Part shown: positions 40,458 to 46,742 of the stretch, in pieces
How the letters are laid out: every line of letters begins with the position of its first letter
How positions within the stretch are numbered: position 1 is the first letter of the stretch
From: Corallococcus interemptor
GTDB taxonomy: Bacteria > Myxococcota > Myxococcia > Myxococcales > Myxococcaceae
NCBI RefSeq assembly: GCF_003668875.1
Contig: NZ_RAWM01000066.1
Coordinates: forward strand, 1-46,742
Length of the DNA stretch: 46,742 bases
Direction of reading: 5' to 3'
The notes under the pieces: generated by a model
Database searches by the model: none
The model's input: only the letters and a program-made list of their open reading frames with translations
Told to the model about the DNA's origin: nothing
Made by a program: the position numbers and the translations under genes

Positions 40458-42620
40458 CTACGGCTCCGTCCAGGGCGTGTGGCTGATGGGGCCCTTGATG
40501 AGGGTGAAGTACCGGGAGGTCGAGGCGCCCAGGTTCACCCAGCCGAACCCGTCGATGACCCGCGACGGCACGCTCAGTCCGATGGACACGTTCGCCACGT
40601 CGCAGTTGCCCAGGATGTGGCCCACGCGGATGGGCTTGCTGGCGGACGTCTGCGACTTGGTGACGAGCGTCGGCGCCTGGGTGACGACCCCGTCCTGCGC
40701 GAGCAGCGGGATGTTCCCGCTCCCTCCGGACACGCGCAGGCTGTAGGTGCCGGAGCCCTGGGGCTGCCACGCGGTGAAGTCCAGTTCCACCAGGTCGTTC
40801 TTGGTCACGTACGCCAGGCAGCCGCACTCCAGCGTGGGGTACACGCCCGCCGTGGGCGGCGTGGTGCTGGAGCCCACGCGCGGCAACTCCAGACGGACGC
40901 CGCAGCGGGTGTTGTCAACGAAGAGCAGCCGCGAGAAGGAGCCGCTCGGGATGGGCTGCTTGTTGGCGTCGAAGAAGTCCACCGTCAGGACGTTGTGGCC
41001 GTTGTCCGCGGTGGTGGTCCTCAGCAGCAGGCCCAGGTAGGCGTTGTACCAGAGGTCCGCCGGGTCGCGGATGGGGAACAGGCCTCCGGTGGAGGCGGTG
41101 GGCTGGTTGTTGAAGCGGGGCGGCGCGGCGGTCGCGTCCCACTTGAAGTCGTAGAACGTGTCCACGATGGAGCGCGTGAGCCCCGACGCCAGGTTCTTGA
41201 GCTTCACGCTGTAGAACCGGACCCCGCTGTTCCAGGCCAGCGGGTGGTTGAGCATCAGGCTCAGGTCCCCGCCGAAGGGCAGGTTGGGGTAGCCGCTGAA
41301 GTAGTAGCCGGGCGCGGAGCTGGTGTTGGCCTTGCCGTCGTCCGGCCCAGGCGTGGCGGGGTTCTGGACGGAGTTGTTGATGTAGTCGAACGGAATCAGG
41401 CCAATGCCCAGCATCAGCACGTTGGACACGGTGATGGAGCGGGTGAACCGGCCCATCTCCGTCGTGCACGCCACGTACAGCGTGCTGTCGGAAAAGACCT
41501 CGATGCTGGAGGGCCCGGGGGCCGGGGTGAGCGTGGTGCCTTCCGTGGTGATGCCCCCGGTGAGCAGGTCGACGCGAGCCACCTCCCGCGTGTCGGTGAG
41601 GGGGACGTAGAACGCGCTGCGCTCCGGGTTGGCCCAGGCGAGGAAGCCCAGCTGCGTGGTGCTGAGCTGGTAGGCCGGAAGCGAGACCTGGATGGGCGTG
41701 CTTCCCCCGACGTAGTCGGAGATGTCCACGGCGAAGACCTTGCCGCTGGACTCCGCGATGTAGGCCATCAGCGAGGGGCCGCTGCTGGACAGGAGCAGGC
41801 CCTTGCCGTTGGAGAAGCCCGTCACGACGGCATACGTCTCCTGCGTGGCGAGGTTGATGCGCCAGAGCTTGTGGGCATCCACCACGTAGATGAACTCCCC
41901 ATCCAGGACCAGCTGCTGGGGCTCATCCAGGGGCTCGTAGGTGACGGGCTGCGGCTGGATGCTGAACTCGGGGTAGGGGCTGAGCGCGCTGCTCGTCCGC
42001 GGCGAGGAGAGGACGCTGTAGAGCCCGGAGTTCACGTCCAGGGCGCTGACGTACAAGGCCGTCTCGTATTCGGAGACAACCAGGTCTCTCACGTCCGAGA
42101 GCCCCGCGCCGACGCGGTAGGGATTGGGGCTGAGGGTGTAGGTCACCCACTCCATCCACGTCTGGGCGCCCAGCTTGTAGATGCGCAGCTTGGCGTAGTG
42201 GTACTCCGACGCGTAGTTGATGCGGACGGCGTAGAAGCGCCCGGTGGTGGACGACCCGTTCTCAGGCACGGAGTTGTTGTTCGGCACCGACGCCCAGTTG
42301 GCGGCCTCCAGGCTCGCGGGCGTGATCTCCGCCAGCGAATTGACGCCCGTCAGCGGCAGGATGCGGGCGAAGTTGCGGGCCACCAGGTTGGCGCCGGCGG
42401 TGTCCCACTGGACGTCCGCCGTGGCGAAGACGTTGAGGTTGATCTGCTGGCCCTTGGCGACCACCTGGCTCCGGGACACGAGCTGGGTGGCGGGGTTGAC
42501 GGGCATCCACCACACCTCACCGGTGCCGACATCCGTGTAGTACAGATGGTCCGCGCCGGGGGTGTAGTGGGTGGCGGTGACCTGACTGAGGGAGGGGATT
42601 CGCGTCTGGTATTGCATCAT
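40458..42620 (-). CDS. Unknown protein, probable beta-propeller, without a signal peptide
   Basis: The protein has 720 residues. ATG at 42620 follows GGAG by 10 bases on the minus strand. There is no signal peptide or membrane helix in the N-terminus (MMQYQTRIPSLSQVTATHY). The first 400 residues have the rhythm of a beta-propeller (HLYYTDVGTGEVWWMPV, FIYVVDAHKLWRINLATQ, TLYVACTTEMGRF). The C-terminal half contains a beta-sandwich-like region and a cluster of Cys (DNTRCGVRLELP, LECGCLAYVTK, GNCDVANVS). I recognise no family. It is divergent from the RCC1 gene, with a perfect inverted repeat in the 113-base gap. It could be cytoplasmic, or exported by a route that uses no N-terminal signal. Confidence 0.78.
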   Translation of the reverse strand: MMQYQTRIPSLSQVTATHYTPGADHLYYTDVGTGEVWWMPVNPATQLVSRSQVVAKGQQINLNVFATADVQWDTAGANLVARNFARILPLTGVNSLAEITPASLEAANWASVPNNNSVPENGSSTTGRFYAVRINYASEYHYAKLRIYKLGAQTWMEWVTYTLSPNPYRVGAGLSDVRDLVVSEYETALYVSALDVNSGLYSVLSSPRTSSALSPYPEFSIQPQPVTYEPLDEPQQLVLDGEFIYVVDAHKLWRINLATQETYAVVTGFSNGKGLLLSSSGPSLMAYIAESSGKVFAVDISDYVGGSTPIQVSLPAYQLSTTQLGFLAWANPERSAFYVPLTDTREVARVDLLTGGITTEGTTLTPAPGPSSIEVFSDSTLYVACTTEMGRFTRSITVSNVLMLGIGLIPFDYINNSVQNPATPGPDDGKANTSSAPGYYFSGYPNLPFGGDLSLMLNHPLAWNSGVRFYSVKLKNLASGLTRSIVDTFYDFKWDATAAPPRFNNQPTASTGGLFPIRDPADLWYNAYLGLLLRTTTADNGHNVLTVDFFDANKQPIPSGSFSRLLFVDNTRCGVRLELPRVGSSTTPPTAGVYPTLECGCLAYVTKNDLVELDFTAWQPQGSGTYSLRVSGGSGNIPLLAQDGVVTQAPTLVTKSQTSASKPIRVGHILGNCDVANVSIGLSVPSRVIDGFGWVNLGASTSRYFTLIKGPISHTPWTEP

Positions 42621-42640
42621 CGCGGTATGTCTCCATCACT

Positions 42641-42666
42641 GCGTTGGTGGGGATGTCCACCAACGC
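42641..42666. promoter_or_regulatory. Perfect inverted repeat in a divergent promoter
   Basis: GCGTTGGTGG (42641-42650), spacer GGATGT, CCACCAACGC (42657-42666). It lies 21 bases upstream of the 42620 gene start and 68 bases upstream of the RCC1 gene start. It may be an operator for both genes, or a leader hairpin of the leftward gene. Confidence 0.65.
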
Positions 42667-42733
42667 GGGATACCCTGACATGACCGTCTGACATTTCTGG
42701 AATACCCGGAGTGCGTATGGGTATGCTGGAGCC

Positions 42734-44974
42734 ATGCGAAAATTCCTGAAGGCATCCTGGTGGGTCGTTGCACTCAGTCTCCCCGTGGTTCTCATGGGAA
42801 ACCCCGCGGCGGCGGGGGCACCGGCGGGGATTGACGACCCAGGTTCAAGACATACCCGGAGTGTGAAGGCTCCTCCGTTCATGGCCGTGGCGGGAGGCAT
42901 GCGGCACGGCCTGGGTGTCACCCGGGACGGGAGCGTGTGGTCCTGGGGCGCGAATGACGGTGGGCAGCTGGGTCTGGGAGTCCTGGATGGCTATGGCTAT
43001 CTCCCGCAGCTCGTGCCGGGATTGTCGAACATCGTCGCGGTGGATGCGGAGTGGGCCCACTCCCTGGCCCTGCGCTCCGACGGAACGGTCTGGGCCTGGG
43101 GTGGGAATGATTACGGGCAAGCGGGTGATGGCACCACGATCCGCCGCCCGACGCCATCCCAGGTGCCAATGGTTTCAAACATCACGGCCATCAGTTCGGG
43201 ATTCACTCATGCGTTGGCGTTGCAGTCAGACGGCTCTGTTTGGGCCTGGGGTGGCAATAACAGCGGACAACTGGGCGATGGAACCCGGACGCGGCGCTTG
43301 TTCCCCGTGAAGGTCCCCGGGCTGTCGAACGTGGTGGCGGTGGCGGCGGGGGGATCCCACTCGCTCGCGCTGCGGAGCGACGGGACCGTGTGGGCTTGGG
43401 GAGAGTCCAGCGATGGCAGGCTTGGAGAGGGCTCAACGACACCGCGAGAATCGCCTGTCCGGGTGATGGGCCTGACGAACGTGGTCGCCGTGGCGGCTGG
43501 CGGCGGTCATTCGTTGGTGCTGCGCTCCGATGGCTCGGTCTGGGCCTGGGGGCAGAACTACTACGGGCAGGTGGGGAATGGGACGATCTACAGCCAGTGG
43601 TTTCCAGCGCCTGTTCCTGGACTGACCGGGGTGATCTCCGTGGAGACCGGGACAACCCATTCGTTGGCGCTTCGCTCCGACGGAACAGTCTGGACCTGGG
43701 GCGACAACTGGTATGGCCAGCTGGGGGATGACACCGAGTTGCGGCGGCTTGCCCCTGTTCAGGTGTCAGGATTGAAGAACGCGGTGGCCCTTTCAGCGAA
43801 CCATCTGATCTCTTTCGCGCTGTGTTCGGATGGATCGATCTGGGGGTGGGGGTTGAATGTTGGCGGAGCGCTGGGGCAAGGAGAGACCGTCTTTCGGAAG
43901 TCCCCGGTCGCCGTGGCCGGACTCACGGATGTCGTCGCCCTGAATGTGGGAACTGGTTTTTCGGTGGCATTGCGTTCGGACGGATCCGTCTGGGCCTGGG
44001 GGGCTCATGAACGAGGGGGCCCCGTGGGTGACGGTTCCAGGTCTTCCACCATCGTGCCAACACAGGTGCCTGGCCTGCGGGACATCGTGGCTTTGGGGAC
44101 GGGGTTCAGTCACTCACTCGCGGTGGCGATGGATGGATCCGTCTGGGCCTGGGGAAAGAATTGGTCGGGGCAACTGGGAGACGGCACGACGACGGATCGA
44201 CCTCTCCCGACGAGGGTCGCCGGGGTCTTGAATGCCGCCGCCGTGGCCGGAGGAGACGGTTTCTCCGTGGCCTTGCTCGCGGATGGCACCGTCTGGGCCT
44301 GGGGGAATAACAGCCTGGGCCAGCTGGGGGATGGCACCACCGTTGCCCACCTGTTCCCCGTCCAAGCGCTCGGGGTAACGGATGTGGTGGCCATCGCCGC
44401 CGGGGCCAGTCATGTCCTGGCCCTTCGTTCGGACGGCACTGTCTGGGGGTGGGGCTCGAATGGTTTTTGGCAGCTTGGGGACGGGACTTATGTGTCTCGA
44501 AGCGTGCCTGCCAGGATCGACGGACTGTCAAACGTGATGGCGCTGAGCGCCAGCGGATTTCATTCCCTGGCACTGGGAATGGACGGAGCCGTCCATGCCT
44601 GGGGGTATAACCTCGATGGGCAGCTGGGAGACGGAACGCAGAACACGGGCATGTTTCCCGCGAAGGTCCCGGGCCTGACGAACGTGGTGACGCTGGCCGC
44701 TGGCCGCAATCATTCCCTGGCGCTCCGGTCGGACGGGAGCCTTTGGGGATGGGGAAACAACAACTATGGGCAACTGGGGGAGGGGACCACCCTGACGCGC
44801 CTGTCTCCGGTCCGGGCCCCTGGCGCCGTGGGGACGGCCGTGCTGGCCGCGGGGGAGTTTCATTCGCTGGCGTTGCGCATGGATGGAAGCGTGAGTGCCT
44901 GGGGCTCGAACAGCGCGGGCGAGCTGGGAGACGGCACGGCCATGTGGTTCACCCGCCCCGTTCGCGTTCCCTGA
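42734..44974 (+). CDS. Secreted RCC1-repeat protein (two seven-bladed propellers)
   Basis: The protein has 746 residues. ATG at 42734 follows CTGGAG. The N-terminus has a signal peptide (MRKFLKASWWVVALSLPVVL, cut near AAAGA). The rest holds 14 RCC1-type repeats of about 50 residues, each ending DGSVWAWGxNxxGQLGDG or a variant; the count is consistent with two complete seven-bladed propellers. Repeat 8 (GAHERGGPVGDG) and repeat 7 (GGALGQG) deviate at the usual GQLG. No lipobox, sorting tail or catalytic domain is visible. RCC1 propellers mediate protein or polymer binding. It is divergent from the unknown propeller gene and just upstream of the duplicated lipoprotein segment. Confidence 0.92.
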   Translation: MRKFLKASWWVVALSLPVVLMGNPAAAGAPAGIDDPGSRHTRSVKAPPFMAVAGGMRHGLGVTRDGSVWSWGANDGGQLGLGVLDGYGYLPQLVPGLSNIVAVDAEWAHSLALRSDGTVWAWGGNDYGQAGDGTTIRRPTPSQVPMVSNITAISSGFTHALALQSDGSVWAWGGNNSGQLGDGTRTRRLFPVKVPGLSNVVAVAAGGSHSLALRSDGTVWAWGESSDGRLGEGSTTPRESPVRVMGLTNVVAVAAGGGHSLVLRSDGSVWAWGQNYYGQVGNGTIYSQWFPAPVPGLTGVISVETGTTHSLALRSDGTVWTWGDNWYGQLGDDTELRRLAPVQVSGLKNAVALSANHLISFALCSDGSIWGWGLNVGGALGQGETVFRKSPVAVAGLTDVVALNVGTGFSVALRSDGSVWAWGAHERGGPVGDGSRSSTIVPTQVPGLRDIVALGTGFSHSLAVAMDGSVWAWGKNWSGQLGDGTTTDRPLPTRVAGVLNAAAVAGGDGFSVALLADGTVWAWGNNSLGQLGDGTTVAHLFPVQALGVTDVVAIAAGASHVLALRSDGTVWGWGSNGFWQLGDGTYVSRSVPARIDGLSNVMALSASGFHSLALGMDGAVHAWGYNLDGQLGDGTQNTGMFPAKVPGLTNVVTLAAGRNHSLALRSDGSLWGWGNNNYGQLGEGTTLTRLSPVRAPGAVGTAVLAAGEFHSLALRMDGSVSAWGSNSAGELGDGTAMWFTRPVRVP

Positions 44975-44990
44975 GGTAGGGCCGGCTCGG

Positions 44991-45047
44991 TGGTGCACGC
45001 GGCCGGAGTTGGTGCGTGAGCGCTTCGAGTCGCGCCTGGAAATCCAT
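44991..45047 (-). pseudogene. Fragment of the METTL25-like methyltransferase gene
   Basis: Read on the minus strand from the ATG at 45047, the first 19 codons give MDFQARLEALTHQLRPRAP, against MDFQARLAALTQLLRPWAP in the intact gene at 34381. After that the frame runs into unrelated sequence and stops within 14 codons. It is the 5' stub of a second methyltransferase gene whose body was lost or never copied. Confidence 0.8.
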
Positions 45048-45256
45048 GCCGCACCATCCCATGCGCCGCCGCTCTCCGCGTGCTTGTAAACCGAAGGGTT
45101 ACGAATGCAGGCGCGTTGTGACCCATCGAGCCACGGTGGGCGCTCCCCACGCCTGCCCCTCCGAGTGAGCGGCGTGTGGCGTGGGGACTGCAATGGGGGT
45201 GGGGGCCGGCCCCCCGTGCCGGCAAGCAGTCATCCCCTCAAATGAGGTTCAGCTCG

Positions 45257-46096
45257 ATGAACATCCAGATCAAGGGTCGCCTGATGGCGGCCTCTCTCCT
45301 GTGCATGGCGGCGGTGGGTTGTGGTGAAGGGACGGCTTCCGAGGGCGACACGCTGATGGCGCAGGAGGCAAGCGCCACGCAGTGCATCGATGGCTTCAAT
45401 GGCATCCGGAACTGCGCGACCGGCAACGCGACGCTGAAGTCCGGAACGAAGGGCATCGACGTTGCCGGGCTGAACACGGTGAGGCAGGACGGCTTCTCCA
45501 GCCAGTTCCCGCGTGCCTCGGCGTGGCGGATGGAGGCGGCCATCGGCGGTATCGGTGCGAAGGAGCAGGGCCTGTTCCTCACGGCGCGCGACGGCACCCG
45601 GGTGATCAGCACGCTGCGCATCGGGCTGGGCGGGTCCAAGGATCAGATGGTCCTGGAGCCCACCTTCCCGGGCACGAAGGGCGGCGCGCACTACGCGGCG
45701 GCCGTGTATTCGCGCGGGGCCCTGGTCGCGAAGGGCATCAACTTCAACAACTACGACCGCTTCATGCGGCCCTGGTGGTGGGACTTCGCGTCCTACTGGT
45801 ACCCGTGCAACGTGGGCTTCAACGACCGGCTCCAGCTGGACATGGATGGCACGCTGGTGACGGCGCCCGGCTGGAGCTTCTACGGCGGCGGCTCCTACGG
45901 CCCGTTCTCCGTGGGGTCGGCCAGCGCCCCGTTCCAGGTGGAGATCGACGGCAAGCTCGTGACGGGCGACCGCATTGATCTCATCGAATTGCCGGGCAGC
46001 GGGACGCCGGCGTCCGTGGGCTTCACCGCCGTGGACGTGACCGCGGCGGCCACCCAGTTCACCCTCACGGGTGAGACCACGGCCCGCGAGAAGTAG
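45257..46096 (+). CDS. Lipoprotein of unknown function, copy B
   Basis: The protein has 279 residues and is nearly identical to the product at 34592: I count about five base differences in 840, giving two amino-acid changes (Asp to Ala in VGSASAPFQV, and Ala to Glu two residues from the end). Signal peptide, lipobox AVGC and all aromatic segments are preserved. The ribosome site and start context are the same as in copy A. It follows the RCC1 gene by 282 bases that hold the methyltransferase fragment and the duplicated promoter. The preserved frame shows that both copies are under selection or are being homogenised. Function unknown. Confidence 0.85.
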   Translation: MNIQIKGRLMAASLLCMAAVGCGEGTASEGDTLMAQEASATQCIDGFNGIRNCATGNATLKSGTKGIDVAGLNTVRQDGFSSQFPRASAWRMEAAIGGIGAKEQGLFLTARDGTRVISTLRIGLGGSKDQMVLEPTFPGTKGGAHYAAAVYSRGALVAKGINFNNYDRFMRPWWWDFASYWYPCNVGFNDRLQLDMDGTLVTAPGWSFYGGGSYGPFSVGSASAPFQVEIDGKLVTGDRIDLIELPGSGTPASVGFTAVDVTAAATQFTLTGETTAREK

Positions 46097-46110
46097 GCGA
46101 GGGAGATGGA

Positions 46111-46139
46111 CCGCACGCACGGGTAGACCGTGCGTGCGG
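46111..46139 (+). terminator. Shared hairpin, occurrence 3 (after lipoprotein copy B)
   Basis: CCGCACGCACGG (46111-46122), loop GTAGA, CCGTGCGTGCGG (46128-46139). It is identical to occurrence 1, including the loop, and begins 14 bases after the lipoprotein stop codon. Confidence 0.75.
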
Positions 46140-46197
46140 CGGCAGCGGCTCCGTCCAGGTTATGCTCCGCCGGCTTCAGCGTGATGAAGGAGCCGCC

Positions 46198-46475
46198 ATG
46201 TCGACACACGTCACTCCCGATGCCATGGGGCTGCTCTGCGCGCTCATGCCGGGCGTGCTCATCCTCGCGTTCGTGGCCTACCAGTCGATGAAGCTGGTGC
46301 GCTTCCAGCGAGGCGCCTTCCGGTTGCCGGCCGAGGTGAGCTGGGTCGTGGGGGGAGAGGACTTCGCGCACCACTTCAGGCGGGGCGACGGGGTGGAAAT
46401 GATGCGCGACAAGGAGTTCCGCCGCAGGCACCTGTACGGGCTCTGGGTGCTCATCCGTCCGGGCGACGGTGGGCT
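46198..46475 (+). pseudogene. Small membrane-protein gene cut by an IS3-family element
   Basis: ATG at 46198 follows AAGGAG (46187-46192). About 92 codons are native: a soluble start, one membrane helix (LLCALMPGVLILAFVAY) and a charged segment (VRFQRGAFRLPAEVSWVVGG, RRGDGVEMMRDKEFRRRH, LYGLWVLIRPGDGG). Then the frame enters the insertion sequence at about 46476 and stops at 46524. The original C-terminus is beyond the element. No family is recognised. It could still make a fusion protein of 108 residues. Confidence 0.7.
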
Positions 46476-46742
46476 TGCCCCGATTTCGTGGACAGGTTCG
46501 TTAAGCTGCCGCACTTCGGGTTGAGGCGTTCCGCTCGTACTCCTCGGGGCTGACATAGCCGAGTGCGGAGTGCCTGCGGCGGCGGTTGTACCACGCCTCG
46601 ATGTACTCAAACAGCGCCCGCTTCGCCTCTTCATGCGTCTGGAAGCTGCGCTCGTAGACGAGCTCCATCTTCAGCGAGGAGAAGAAGCTCTCCACCACCG
46701 CGTTGTCCCAGCAGTTGCCCTTCCTCGACATGCTGCATTCGA
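46476..46742 (-). mobile_element. IS3-family insertion sequence, right part only
   Basis: The end is placed at TGCCCCGATTTCGTGGACA (46476-46494), which has the look of an IS3-type terminal repeat, just outside the transposase stop codon. The other end and the target duplication lie beyond the window, so the exact boundary is inferred. Confidence 0.75.
46501..46742 (-). CDS. IS3-family transposase OrfB, C-terminal part (partial)
   Basis: The frame is open from the window edge to TAA at 46501 and gives about 79 residues of the integrase catalytic core: [20 protein letters not shown] with the Asp-Asn and the last catalytic Glu (VES) of the DDE triad, then [21 protein letters not shown] and [19 protein letters not shown]. 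This is the classical OrfB ending of IS3-family elements (IS3/IS150 type). The start and the OrfA gene are outside the window. Confidence 0.95.
   Translation of the reverse strand, partial: ECSMSRKGNCWDNAVVESFFSSLKMELVYERSFQTHEEAKRALFEYIEAWYNRRRRHSALGYVSPEEYERNASTRSAAA

Larger units (their letters stand above)
44991..46139 (+). repeat. Segmental duplication, copy B (1.15 kb)
   Basis: Second copy of the segment at 34325-35474, in the same orientation, offset by about 10,665 bases. It starts within the remnant of the methyltransferase gene and ends with the shared hairpin. The sequence after the hairpin (GGCTCCGTCCAGG) matches the 3' end of the 40458 gene instead of the region next to copy A. 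Confidence 0.9.

Noticed and set aside
42702-42863. Direct repeat ATACCCGGAGTG at 42702 and 42852
   Set aside because: Only 12 bases, one copy inside the RCC1 coding region; likely chance.
1-46742. CRISPR arrays, tRNA or rRNA genes
   Set aside because: No regularly spaced short repeats, no tRNA cloverleaf with TTCRA arm and no rRNA-like stretch was seen while reading either strand.

Overview
The window comes from a high-GC delta-proteobacterium, almost certainly a myxobacterium of the Myxococcus/Corallococcus type. The signs are very strong G/C preference at third codon positions, many secreted lipoproteins with Asp-Ala-Gly or Pro/Ala linkers, a C-terminal MYXO-CTERM sorting tail, and families that are abundant in that group (ELWKTDGT propellers, HYR, delta-60, DNRLRE and RCC1 repeats). 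No rRNA, tRNA or CRISPR was seen. Assignments rest on reading the translated sequence and recognising family motifs; no database search was run.

1-5 kb: the tail of a membrane protein, a lipoprotein with an amicyanin-like copper site, then a leftward four-gene Cpx/Spy-like envelope-stress operon (CpxP-like protein, small exported protein, OmpR-type regulator, histidine kinase). A divergent cold-shock gene follows, with two tandem hairpins behind it. 4.7-11.6 kb: mostly housekeeping or metabolic genes (cupin, metallophosphoesterase, GH38 mannosidase, DTW-domain tRNA-modifying enzyme, HAD phosphatase, M20 peptidase).

11.9-17.4 kb: a candidate surface-glycoconjugate locus. Two paralogous FemAB/GNAT-like transferases flank an OafA-type acyltransferase and are followed by an ArnT/PMT-like GT-C glycosyltransferase. 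17.4-21.1 kb: a DNRLRE lipoprotein with an ABAB module order, the biotin transporter BioY, and a MAPEG protein.

21.1-26.1 kb: a LysR regulator divergent from a three-gene operon (ThDP acetolactate synthase-like enzyme, aldehyde dehydrogenase, BASS transporter), with inverted repeats in the shared promoter. This looks like uptake and use of a 2-oxo acid. 26.1-34.4 kb: mostly leftward single genes: a FAD amine-oxidase-fold enzyme whose ribosome binding site lies in a perfect inverted repeat, a delta-60 lipoprotein, an amidohydrolase, a VOC protein, a DAG-repeat lipoprotein, a rightward TerB-like protein, and a METTL25/RRNAD1-like methyltransferase.

34.3-46.7 kb: a recombinationally active island of surface proteins. 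A 1.15-kb segment carrying an unknown lipoprotein gene is present twice, 10.7 kb apart. The coding copies differ at about 5 of 840 bases, while their upstream flanks are clearly more diverged, and the second copy still carries a fragment of the methyltransferase gene. Between the copies lie a 1618-residue ELWKTDGT/HYR protein with both a lipobox and a MYXO-CTERM tail, an unknown beta-propeller protein, and a 14-repeat RCC1 protein. One 12-bp hairpin recurs at three gene ends. The window ends in an IS3-family element that cuts a small membrane-protein gene.
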